7,540 nucleotides of DNA from Clostridiaceae bacterium (GTDB lineage: Bacteria > Bacillota > Clostridia > Monoglobales > Firm-18), in NCBI GenBank assembly GCA_012511915.1, contig JAAZFB010000366.1, forward strand, positions 1-7,540, written 5' to 3'. This document shows, in pieces, positions 1 to 6,425 of this stretch; position 1 is the stretch's first letter; every line of letters begins with the position of its first letter. Under the pieces are notes generated by a model, which saw only the letters and a list, made by a program, of their open reading frames with translations, was not told where the DNA came from and did not search any database. Made by a program: the position numbers and the translations under genes.

Positions 1-123
1 GTTTGCATTAGGCTTCCTTCAGATTCCGCCTCACGGCGGACACCCTTGCCCTCTGCTAACAGTTCCTACTGCCAAGCCTGTAGCGGACTTTCACCGCCAA
101 GTTATCGCCCATGCAGGGCAAAC
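1..123 (-). mobile_element. Group IIC self-splicing intron, 5' end (partial, cut by window edge)
   Basis: Read on the minus strand from 123, the sequence matches from memory the start of domain I of group IIC introns such as the Oceanobacillus iheyensis intron of known structure. Landmarks are a 5' hairpin with GCCC/GGGC arms around a TGCAT loop (right after the first bases GTTTG), TGAAAGTCC at 93-85, CAAGGGTGTCC at 48-38, and GGAATCTGAAGGAAGC at 27-12. Group II introns are ribozymes that splice from RNA and retrotranspose with an intron-encoded reverse transcriptase/maturase. Here only about 123 nt of domain I is present; the rest, with any maturase gene, would lie beyond the left edge. The 5' boundary is placed at 123 because GTTTG there fits the GTGYG-type intron start, with one mismatch. 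It lies right behind the rpsR terminator stem, the usual group IIC target. Whether the element is complete or active cannot be judged. Confidence 0.85.
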
Positions 124-125
124 TA

Positions 126-156
126 AAATAAGGCTGCAACAAAACGTTACAGCCTT
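126..156 (-). terminator. Rho-independent terminator of the rpsF-ssb-rpsR operon
   Basis: On the minus strand, 17 nt after the rpsR stop codon, arms at 156-146 and 140-130 form an 11-bp stem (one G-U pair) closed by a 5-nt loop, GTTTT. It is followed by A and four Ts (129-125), a short T-tract that the intron boundary at 123/124 appears to cut. On the plus strand, the small hairpin AGCC-TTC-GGCT (151-161) followed by a T-run could stop transcription arriving from the left. The stem itself is clear; its termination strength with so short a T-tract is inferred. Confidence 0.8.
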
Positions 157-172
157 CGGCTTTTTACTTTTA

Positions 173-415
173 TTATTCTGCGGAAAACGGCATTAGCGCG
201 ATATGCCTTGCACGTTTAATCGCAACAGTCATTTGACGCTGGTGCTTGGCGCAATTTCCGCTAATGCGCCGAGGCACAATCTTGCCGCGTTCTGATAAGA
301 ACCTTTTTAATTTCGAAATATCCTTATATTCTATCACTTGAACTTTATCTATACAAAATTGGCAACTCTTTTTACGTGTTCTCCTGCGCATAGGTCTTTC
401 ACTTCGGTCAGACAT
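173..415 (-). CDS. rpsR: 30S ribosomal protein S18 (zinc-ligand form)
   Basis: This 80-residue protein has the normal length for bacterial S18, which binds 16S rRNA as a heterodimer with S6 in the platform of the small subunit. A basic N-terminus (residues 10-16, RRRTRKK) is followed by the conserved core, including [17 protein letters not shown] (30-46), then [12 protein letters not shown] (49-60) and the [13 protein letters not shown]-terminus. Cysteines 18 and 21 (CxxC), with Cys55 and His58, form the likely zinc site of the C+ type of S18; many other S18 proteins have lost these ligands. The ATG start at 415 has an AGGAGG site (431-426) 10 nt upstream, right after the ssb stop codon. It is the last gene of the rpsF-ssb-rpsR operon and is followed by a terminator. 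Confidence 0.98.
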   Translation of the reverse strand: MSDRSERPMRRRTRKKSCQFCIDKVQVIEYKDISKLKRFLSERGKIVPRRISGNCAKHQRQMTVAIKRARHIALMPFSAE

Positions 416-433
416 TATAACAAAACCTCCTTT

Positions 434-859
434 TTAAAACGGTAAATCATCATCTGTGTCGATAGGCATAAACCCATCTTTTTCGAGCTGTGAATCGTCA
501 ACATCAGAAAACTGTGCTTCCGGGTGAGTTGAAACGGCGGACTTATCTCCGCAAAAATTAACCTCATCAATAACAACCTCAGTTGTATAGCGTTTGACAC
601 CGTTGGCATCATCCCATGTACGGGTTTGCAAACCTCCCACAACGTTTATCATGCGGCCTTTTGTAAAATATTTAGTGATAAATTCCGCTGTCGTACGCCA
701 TGCTACTACGTTAATAAAATCGGTTTTTGGTTTTTCCCCCGATTTTGTATATCTCCTGTCAACCGCAATGGAAAACGAGCATACGGGAATGTTTGAAGTT
801 GTGTATTTAAGCTCTGGGTCGCGGGTCAATCGTCCCATTAAGATCACTTTGTTTAGCAT
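434..859 (-). CDS. ssb: Single-stranded DNA-binding protein
   Basis: This 141-residue cytoplasmic SSB coats and protects single-stranded DNA as a tetramer during replication, recombination and repair. The N-terminal OB-fold (about residues 1-105) opens with MLNKVILMGRLTRDPE and contains the FINVVAWRTTAEF strand (48-60) and GLQTRTWDDANG (76-87). A short, low-complexity linker (about 106-135) leads to the acidic tip DDDLPF (136-141), the conserved peptide that recruits partner proteins. The linker is shorter than in E. coli SSB and the total length is on the short side for Firmicutes. The ATG at 859 has a GGGGAG-type site (871-866) inside the end of rpsF, and only 3 nt separate the two genes, so translation is probably coupled. 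The position between rpsF and rpsR is the classic Firmicutes arrangement. Confidence 0.98.
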   Translation of the reverse strand: MLNKVILMGRLTRDPELKYTTSNIPVCSFSIAVDRRYTKSGEKPKTDFINVVAWRTTAEFITKYFTKGRMINVVGGLQTRTWDDANGVKRYTTEVVIDEVNFCGDKSAVSTHPEAQFSDVDDSQLEKDGFMPIDTDDDLPF

Positions 860-862
860 GTT

Positions 863-1177
863 TTACTCCCCCCGGTTTTTTCGCTCATCTTTTCTGACAA
901 TAATGGAACGAATAATCCCATCAGTAATACCAAATACCCTGTCAAGTTCTTTTGGGAAATCCGGTTGCGCGGCAAAATTGATAAGCACATAAAAGCCTTC
1001 TTTTTTATCATTTATCGGATAAGCAAGATGTCTTCTTCCCCAAACGTCAACGCTTTGCACTTCTCCACTCGACGCAATTAGGTTTTTAAACTTTTCTGTT
1101 ATTTCGCCTGTCTCTTCTTCGGTTTTGTCTTGGTCAATTATGAAGATAGCCTCATAATCATTTGTTACTTTTGTCAT
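863..1177 (-). CDS. rpsF: 30S ribosomal protein S6
   Basis: This 104-residue protein is close to the usual length of S6, the partner of S18 on the platform of the small ribosomal subunit. Family motifs are visible in order: the first beta strand YEAIFIID (8-15), the WGRRHLAYPI strand in the middle, EGFYVLINF, and the C-terminal ELDRVFGITDGIIRSIIVRKD segment. The ATG at 1177 follows an AGGAGG site (1190-1185) at 7-nt spacing. It is the first gene of the operon, preceded by a strong promoter (1265-1293) and a leader hairpin that may bind the S6:S18 dimer and so regulate the operon. The ssb ribosome binding site lies within its last codons. Confidence 0.98.
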   Translation of the reverse strand: MTKVTNDYEAIFIIDQDKTEEETGEITEKFKNLIASSGEVQSVDVWGRRHLAYPINDKKEGFYVLINFAAQPDFPKELDRVFGITDGIIRSIIVRKDERKNRGE

Positions 1178-1196
1178 TTTGATACCTCCTTTTGGA

Positions 1197-1235
1197 CTTT
1201 GGGGGCGGACAATTCATTATGCGCCAGCCCCAAGG
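1197..1235 (-). promoter_or_regulatory. Candidate S6:S18-binding leader element of rpsF
   Basis: The 5' leader of the rpsF mRNA (about 1258 down to 1178) contains a strong stem: CTTGGGGC near 1234-1227 pairs with GCCCCCAAAG at 1206-1197. It encloses about 20 nt, with a CCG on the 3' side (1208-1206) at the inner end of the stem. Known S6:S18 leader motifs mimic the 16S rRNA site with a stem and a bulged CCG and let the dimer repress its own operon. The position, stem and CCG fit that motif. The assignment is by resemblance; no covariance model was run. A smaller hairpin (GCTAC-CAA-GTAGC, 1256-1244) precedes it near the RNA 5' end. Confidence 0.6.
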
Positions 1236-1264
1236 ATAATAGAGCTACTTGGTAGCAGAAATAT

Positions 1265-1293
1265 ATTATATCCTATTAGTGTAAATATGTCAA
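1265..1293 (-). promoter_or_regulatory. Sigma-A promoter of rpsF-ssb-rpsR
   Basis: The minus strand carries TTGACA (1293-1288) and TATAAT (1270-1265) with exactly 17 nt between them, a perfect match to the vegetative consensus. Transcription should start about 7 nt downstream, near 1258, giving a leader of about 80 nt before rpsF. A strong constitutive promoter suits ribosomal protein genes. Confidence 0.93.
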
Positions 1294-1321
1294 TTTTTTT
1301 TACATAGTTTTTTTCACATAG
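1294..1321 (-). repeat. 14-bp tandem repeat with A-tracts abutting the rpsF -35 box
   Basis: Two direct copies of 14 bp, CTATGTG plus seven As (1321-1308) and CTATGTA plus seven As (1307-1294), differ by one base and end right at the -35 hexamer. A-tracts in this position often act as UP elements that contact the RNA polymerase alpha subunit. That role is inferred from position and composition. Confidence 0.6.
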
Positions 1322-1359
1322 CGTTTAACAGACGAATAACAAAGTATCTTACAAAAAAC

Positions 1360-2733
1360 TCAAGCTACGAAAAAAGCTTTATATGCCTTATATGTCATGT
1401 AAACGTCTAGCTTTGCCGACACCTCAAAAGGCGAGTGCATTGACAAAAGCGGGACGCCGCAATCTATCGTCTCGACATTTAGATTTGCAATAAATTGGGC
1501 AACGGTACCTCCTCCTCCGATATCAACTTTCCCCAATTCACCTATCTGCCAAATAATGTTGTTGTCGTTAAATATTTTTCGAATTCTTCCGACTAACTCC
1601 GCGCTTGCATCGTTTGAACCTGATTTGCCCCTTGAGCCGGTATATTTGGTCAATGTTACGCCATAGTTTAGTTTTGGTGAATTAAGAGGTTCTGACACAT
1701 CTTTGTAATTAGGGTCCATAGCCGCGCTTACATCTGCAGAAAGACACACGGAATTTTTTAACGCCTTTCGCAACATCAAATCGTTGTAGTTTTTATTTTC
1801 CAAGGATATCATATGCGCTATTGTATCTTCGAAAAATCGTGATTGCATGCCGGTATCACCCATGCTTCCTACTTCTTCTTTATCAGCAAGCATGCACACA
1901 ACTGTTTTTGTGACGGCTTTAACGTCAAGTATAGCTTGTAGTGCAGTATATGCACATACCCTATCATCTTGCCCATACGCCGCTATCATACTTCTGTCAA
2001 AGCCCAAATCACGTGCCGGCTGTACAGGAACCGCTTCAAGCTCGGCACTGATAAAATCTTCTTCTGAAATGCCGTATTTTGTATTTAATATTTTTAGTAT
2101 TTCACCTTTAAATTTTTCTTTTTCGTCTTCACCCGGGATGCTTCCGATAAGGATGTTAAGCCCCTCCCCGGTTACAGCATCCTTCATGGTTTTTTTCATC
2201 TGTTCTTCCGCCAAATGCGGTAATAAATCTGTGATACAAAAAACCGGTTCATCCGCCTGTTCACCGATAACTATTTCAAGTTTTGTTCCGTCAGCTTTTA
2301 CCACAACACCATGTAATGCAAGGGGAATGGCAAGCCATTGATATTTTTTTATACCACCGTAATAATGAGTTTTGCACAAAACCATATCCAAATCCTCGTA
2401 TAGCGGATTTTGTTTGAAATCTGAGCTTGGACTGTCAACATGGGCGGCTACTATATTCATACCATCTACCGTGTTATCGCCGATTACCGCAAGTAAAACA
2501 CCCTTTTCTTTGTTAACTGCATATATTTTATCCCCTTTTTTTAAAACAGGCATGTCCTCTATTTTTTTAAAACCATTGTGCTCCGCTAATTCTACTGAGG
2601 CTTTTATCGCCTCCCGCTCTGTTTTAGCTTTGTCTAAAAAAGCAACATATCTTTCGCAAAAAGGGAATATCGCCTCTCTATCTTTTTTGTTGATAATCTC
2701 CCAACCATTTTTGGGTTGATATTTGATTCCCAA
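1360..2733 (-). CDS. apeA: M18 family zinc aminopeptidase (aminopeptidase 1 type)
   Basis: This 457-residue cytoplasmic metallopeptidase is predicted to remove N-terminal amino acids from peptides using two metal ions. Family motifs appear in order: AAHVDSPS (His98, metal ligand), GQDDRVCAY (DDR at 256-258, bridging Asp), DKEEVGSMGDTG (Glu286 catalytic base, Glu287 ligand), SADVSAAMDPNY (Asp334 ligand), SGSNDASAE (371-379), VDIGGGGTVAQF (403-414) and SMHSPFE (His433 ligand). All key residues are present and the length is normal, so it should be active. The start is TTG at 2733: an AGGAGG site (2747-2742) lies 8 nt upstream and the next Met is residue 61. The ribosome binding site overlaps the last codons of the transglycosylase gene, leaving only 2 nt between the genes. 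The symbol apeA rather than apeB rests on overall resemblance and length and is less certain than the family. Confidence 0.92.
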   Translation of the reverse strand: MGIKYQPKNGWEIINKKDREAIFPFCERYVAFLDKAKTEREAIKASVELAEHNGFKKIEDMPVLKKGDKIYAVNKEKGVLLAVIGDNTVDGMNIVAAHVDSPSSDFKQNPLYEDLDMVLCKTHYYGGIKKYQWLAIPLALHGVVVKADGTKLEIVIGEQADEPVFCITDLLPHLAEEQMKKTMKDAVTGEGLNILIGSIPGEDEKEKFKGEILKILNTKYGISEEDFISAELEAVPVQPARDLGFDRSMIAAYGQDDRVCAYTALQAILDVKAVTKTVVCMLADKEEVGSMGDTGMQSRFFEDTIAHMISLENKNYNDLMLRKALKNSVCLSADVSAAMDPNYKDVSEPLNSPKLNYGVTLTKYTGSRGKSGSNDASAELVGRIRKIFNDNNIIWQIGELGKVDIGGGGTVAQFIANLNVETIDCGVPLLSMHSPFEVSAKLDVYMTYKAYKAFFVA

Positions 2734-2735
2734 AC

Positions 2736-3284
2736 TTATGACCTCCTTAGCATTTTATAAATTGCGTAATTATTAAAAACCTTTTTTATATATTTATCCG
2801 TTTCCCTAAAAGGCACCTTGTCCAAACTTTTGCCGTTAGCAGAGCACTTCGGGTCTTTAAGCCATTTTTTTACGTTCCCAATCCCCGCGTTATACGCCGC
2901 TGTAGCAAGTATTTTATCCCCGTCAAACTGTTCTTGCAGATAGCTTAAATACCATACACCTAAGCGTATATTTGTTTCGGGCTCAAACAGCTTATCTTCG
3001 GTATAATCGGTATACCCCATGTTTTGTGCGCACCAGTATGCCGTTTCCGGTTTAAGCTGCATAAGTCCTTTTGCGTTTTTCGTTGACACAGCGCTAGCAT
3101 TAAAATTACTCTCGGCGCGAATGATCGATAGTATAAATAAAGGATCCATTTGGTACAATTCGGCATTTTCAACTATTATATCTGTATATAACGATGGGTA
3201 CATTATTTTTAATATTGCACCTGATGCTAAAAACACTACGCAAAGCACAATAACAACTGACGCTATGTATTTAATCCTTGTCAC
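2736..3284 (-). CDS. Membrane-anchored SLT-type lytic transglycosylase
   Basis: This protein of about 182 residues has one N-terminal membrane segment (about residues 7-25) followed by a soluble lytic transglycosylase (goose-lysozyme-like) domain outside the cell. The enzyme cleaves the MurNAc-GlcNAc bond of peptidoglycan and leaves a 1,6-anhydro end. Visible motifs are the catalytic IRAESNFN (Glu58), KGLMQL (72-77), AAYNAG (129-134) and the PFRETDKYI segment near the C-terminus. It is short and has no extra binding domains. I place the start at GTG 3284: GGAGG (3295-3291) lies 6 nt upstream, whereas the longer frame opening with TTG at 3299 would begin in front of that site. The start overlaps the end of coaE by 14 nt, suggesting translational coupling. 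The aminopeptidase gene follows after 2 nt. Confidence 0.93.
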   Translation of the reverse strand: MTRIKYIASVVIVLCVVFLASGAILKIMYPSLYTDIIVENAELYQMDPLFILSIIRAESNFNASAVSTKNAKGLMQLKPETAYWCAQNMGYTDYTEDKLFEPETNIRLGVWYLSYLQEQFDGDKILATAAYNAGIGNVKKWLKDPKCSANGKSLDKVPFRETDKYIKKVFNNYAIYKMLRRS

Positions 3285-3861
3285 ATCCCACCTCCGCAAG
3301 CACTTTAGCCATCTTTTTATATAGGTCTTTTAAGTCCCCGTCATTAACAATTGTTGCATCTGCCTTGTTAGTATAGTACACATCATCGTTTTGGCTTTGC
3401 ATACGTGCCAATACGGAATTTTCATCTGCCATGTCCCTTAGCATAACACGTTTTAACCTGTCATCCTTAGGCGCGATAACCGCAATCGTATAATCACAAA
3501 TTCTATCCATGCCGCTTTCAAAAAGGACAGCAGCATCTAATATTATTTTCTCATTATTACAGCTTTTTATTAGACTATCAACTTCCGATGCAATTTCTTT
3601 ATGAGTTATTTCATTTAAAAGCATTAGCTTTCCCTTATTCGAAAATACTATTCTACCGAGTTTTTTTCGGTCTATCTCACTGTTTGGCGATAAAATCTGC
3701 TCCCCAAAACACTTCACTGCTTTATTATATGCTGGTTTGCCTGAAAGCAGAATTTCATGTCCAATTTTATCCGCATCAATTATAAAAAAACCTAACTCCC
3801 TAGCAAAGTTGCAAAGGGTTGATTTGCCGCTTCCTGTCCCACCGGTTACGCCTATTACCAT
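3271..3861 (-). CDS. coaE: Dephospho-CoA kinase
   Basis: This 196-residue cytoplasmic enzyme catalyses the last step of coenzyme A synthesis, transferring phosphate from ATP to the ribose 3'-hydroxyl of dephospho-CoA. A P-loop GGTGSGKST (residues 7-15) sits at the N-terminus, followed by IDADKIGHEIL (28-38, with the conserved Asp31) and LDAAVLFESGMD in the middle. The lid region is followed by RVMLRDM and a conserved RMQSQ segment. Length is normal for the family (about 200). The ATG at 3861 has only a weak G-rich site (GGTGGGGGG) upstream. The gene begins 16 nt after polA, a pairing common in Firmicutes, and ends inside the start of the transglycosylase gene. No defects are seen. Confidence 0.97.
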   Translation of the reverse strand: MVIGVTGGTGSGKSTLCNFARELGFFIIDADKIGHEILLSGKPAYNKAVKCFGEQILSPNSEIDRKKLGRIVFSNKGKLMLLNEITHKEIASEVDSLIKSCNNEKIILDAAVLFESGMDRICDYTIAVIAPKDDRLKRVMLRDMADENSVLARMQSQNDDVYYTNKADATIVNDGDLKDLYKKMAKVLAEVGCDKD

Positions 3862-3877
3862 TTAAAACCCCCCACCA

Positions 3878-6403
3878 TCATTTTGCATCATACCATGTTC
3901 TGCCCGCATTTATATCTACACGCAACGGTACACTAAGCGAAAAAGCATTTTCCATTTCACTTTTTAATATATCCCGAACCTTTTCTACTTCATCGTTACA
4001 TGCATCTACAATTAACTCATCATGTATCTGTAGTACAAGGCGCGATTGCAGATTTTCGCTTTTAAGCCTGGCATGAACCTTAACCATCGCAATCTTTATT
4101 ATATCGGCTGCACTGCCTTGGATAGGTGTGTTAAGAGCAATACGCTCACCATAAGAGCGTGTTATAAAATTACCTGTTTTGAGTTCGGGAATATAACGCC
4201 TTCGATTTAGCAATGTGGTTACATATCCGTCTTCTTTACCCTTTTCCACTATTTCCGTCATATAGCCTTTAACTTGCGGGTAAGAATTCAAATAATTATT
4301 GATATATTCTTTTGCCTGTGATTTTGTAATGCCTAAGTCCTGCGCTAAACTGAAATCCCCTATCCCGTATACTATGCCGAAATTAACCGCCTTAGCCTTT
4401 GTCCTCATCTCATCTGTAACTTGTGATAACCCAACGCCAAAAATCTGTGCAGCGGTTTGCGTGTGTATATCTATATTATTTTTAAATGCATCTATCATAT
4501 TTTCATCATTTGAAATATGCGCTAACACTCGAAGCTCTATTTGGGAATAGTCGGCATCCACCAAGGTATGATGATCGTCTGCCGCGGTAAACACCTTCCG
4601 GAATTGCCGTCCCAGCTCGGTCCGTACAGGGATATTTTGCAAGTTAGGCTCTGTGCTGCTAATTCTGCCCGTTGCGGTTACCGTTTGATTAAAACTTGAA
4701 TGAATTCGCCCCGTTTGTTTGCTTATCACTGCCGAAAGGCCATCAGCATAAGTACTTTTAAGTTTGGCAATGTGGCGATACTCTATTAATAAATCTATAA
4801 TTTCATGATAACCTTTTAGTTTTTCAAGCACTTTTGCATCTGTTGAATAGCCGGTTTTTGTTTTTTTGATTACCGGAAGTCTAAGTTTTTCAAACAATAT
4901 CTCCCCAAGCTGTTTTGGTGAGTTTATATTGAATTCGCAATCAGCACTTGAAAAAATCCCCTCGGTAAGCGTATTAATTCTATGCTGCAGTGTTTGCGAA
5001 AACTCGGCAAGTTTTTCTCTATCAACCGCAATACCGATGCGTTTCATATCTGCAAGCACGCATACAAGCGGCATTTCAACTTTATAGAACAATTCTTGTT
5101 GTTCAAACTGCGATATCTTTTCGTCAAAACATTTATGCAGTGCCATTATTACCCCTATAGTGCTTTGCGGCGTTCCATCAGTAATGTAGCCAAGGTATTC
5201 AGATGTAAGTTCCGGCAAATTGTAGCTGCTTGCCGTTGGTGAAATAATATATGCCGCAACAAAAGTATCAAAAAAAACATTATTAACTACAAAGTTGTTT
5301 TCAAAGTCATCTTGCATTTTATGCCCGATTTTTTTAATTGAATTGTCCTCTAAAATAATGGCAAGGTTTTTATCAGAAACATCTATAACAGATATATCGT
5401 TCTCACTTGTCGCCACAACAGCAGTCTTATTACCGATATGGTAATATAACATCCCTGTTTTTTTTGCGTTGTCAAAGGTTATCTCATCATTGTTTATCGT
5501 TTTGACATCAAATGTGACTTGGTTGTTTTGTTCTATAAGATTTAGCTTCTGAATAAAACTGTTAAATTTGAGTTTTTTAAAGATATCCAAAAGCAAACCG
5601 TTATCGTACTGCTTTTTTCTGCACCTTTCCAATTCAAACAACACAGGAACGTTTTTATCTATTGTAGCAAGCTGCTTGCTAAGAAACGCTGATTGCCTGC
5701 CATCATCCAGCTTTTTTCTTATCGAATCGGTAAGCTCTACCTTATTTAGATTTTCATAAATGTACTCAATACTTCCGAATCTTTTAATTAGATCTGTTCC
5801 GGTTTTTTCACCTATCCCTGCAACACCCGGTATATTATCTGAAGAATCGCCCATTAATGCTTTTAAATCAATAAATTCTATAGGGGTTATTCCATATCTC
5901 GCCTTTACACCATCGGCATTCATATCAACGGTGTTAGTGCTACCCTCCCTAGTAGTTACAAGTTTAATTATTGTTTTGTCGGTTGCAAGCTGCAAGCTAT
6001 CTTTGTCCCCCGTTAAAATGACGCAATATATATTGCGGCTTTCACAATGCCCTGCAACCGTTCCTATTATATCATCCGCTTCGTACCCTTCGATAGAGAG
6101 CATATTAATGTTCATTGCGGCTAATACTTCTTTTAACACCGGCATTTGCACGGCAAGCTCTTCCGGCATTCCTTTCCTTGTTGCCTTATATTCTTTGTAC
6201 TTAATGTGCCTAAAAGTGGGAGCGGCTTCATCAAAAGCTACACATAGATAATCCGGCTTTTCCTCATCAAGATATTTAAACAGTATATTTAAAAATCCAT
6301 AAATAGCATTAGTATAGAGCCCCTCATCGTTTGTAAGGAGCCTGATGCCATAAAAAGCTCTGTTTATTACGCTGTTGCCGTCTAAAACCAATAGTTTTTC
6401 CAT
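3878..6403 (-). CDS. polA: DNA polymerase I
   Basis: This 841-residue enzyme fills gaps and removes RNA primers in repair and lagging-strand synthesis. The N-terminal 5'-3' exonuclease (about residues 1-290) shows LVLDGNS, AFDEAAPTFRH, EGYEADDIIG, LTGDKDSLQL and GDSSDNIPGVAGIGEKT. The middle domain (about 295-440) keeps the 3'-5' exonuclease fold region but lacks the motif I Asp-x-Glu pair (GMLYYHIGN is there instead), so proofreading is probably absent, as in several Gram-positive and Thermus PolA proteins. The polymerase domain has motif A DADYSQIELR (Asp618), motif B RTKAKAVNFGIVYG (Arg667, Lys671, Phe675, Tyr679) and motif C QIHDELIVD (His794, Asp795, Glu796). I choose the ATG at 6403: the longer frame from GTG 6415 overlaps the AGGAG site (6419-6415) itself. 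The spacing to ATG, 11 nt, is slightly long. Confidence 0.97.
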   Translation of the reverse strand: MEKLLVLDGNSVINRAFYGIRLLTNDEGLYTNAIYGFLNILFKYLDEEKPDYLCVAFDEAAPTFRHIKYKEYKATRKGMPEELAVQMPVLKEVLAAMNINMLSIEGYEADDIIGTVAGHCESRNIYCVILTGDKDSLQLATDKTIIKLVTTREGSTNTVDMNADGVKARYGITPIEFIDLKALMGDSSDNIPGVAGIGEKTGTDLIKRFGSIEYIYENLNKVELTDSIRKKLDDGRQSAFLSKQLATIDKNVPVLFELERCRKKQYDNGLLLDIFKKLKFNSFIQKLNLIEQNNQVTFDVKTINNDEITFDNAKKTGMLYYHIGNKTAVVATSENDISVIDVSDKNLAIILEDNSIKKIGHKMQDDFENNFVVNNVFFDTFVAAYIISPTASSYNLPELTSEYLGYITDGTPQSTIGVIMALHKCFDEKISQFEQQELFYKVEMPLVCVLADMKRIGIAVDREKLAEFSQTLQHRINTLTEGIFSSADCEFNINSPKQLGEILFEKLRLPVIKKTKTGYSTDAKVLEKLKGYHEIIDLLIEYRHIAKLKSTYADGLSAVISKQTGRIHSSFNQTVTATGRISSTEPNLQNIPVRTELGRQFRKVFTAADDHHTLVDADYSQIELRVLAHISNDENMIDAFKNNIDIHTQTAAQIFGVGLSQVTDEMRTKAKAVNFGIVYGIGDFSLAQDLGITKSQAKEYINNYLNSYPQVKGYMTEIVEKGKEDGYVTTLLNRRRYIPELKTGNFITRSYGERIALNTPIQGSAADIIKIAMVKVHARLKSENLQSRLVLQIHDELIVDACNDEVEKVRDILKSEMENAFSLSVPLRVDINAGRTWYDAK

Positions 6404-6425
6404 AGTGTTAAACACTCCTAATTAC

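Noticed and set aside
1..123. Left-edge element considered as a CRISPR repeat, tRNA or generic intergenic palindrome
   Set aside because: There are no repeated units with spacers and no cloverleaf; the minus-strand match to group IIC domain I landmarks explains it better.
1353..1379. Possible terminator after the aminopeptidase gene (AAGCT/AGCTT arms and T6)
   Set aside because: The stem is only 5 bp, AT-rich, overlaps the coding end and has a 3-nt gap before the T-run; too weak to annotate.
1847..2719. Two plus-strand frames opposite the aminopeptidase gene
   Set aside because: Ser/Thr/Pro-rich shadows of a conserved minus-strand gene, without ribosome binding sites.
5760..6251. Plus-strand frame of 163 codons opposite the polA 5' exonuclease region
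   Set aside because: Antisense to strongly conserved polA motifs and without a start signal; a shadow frame.
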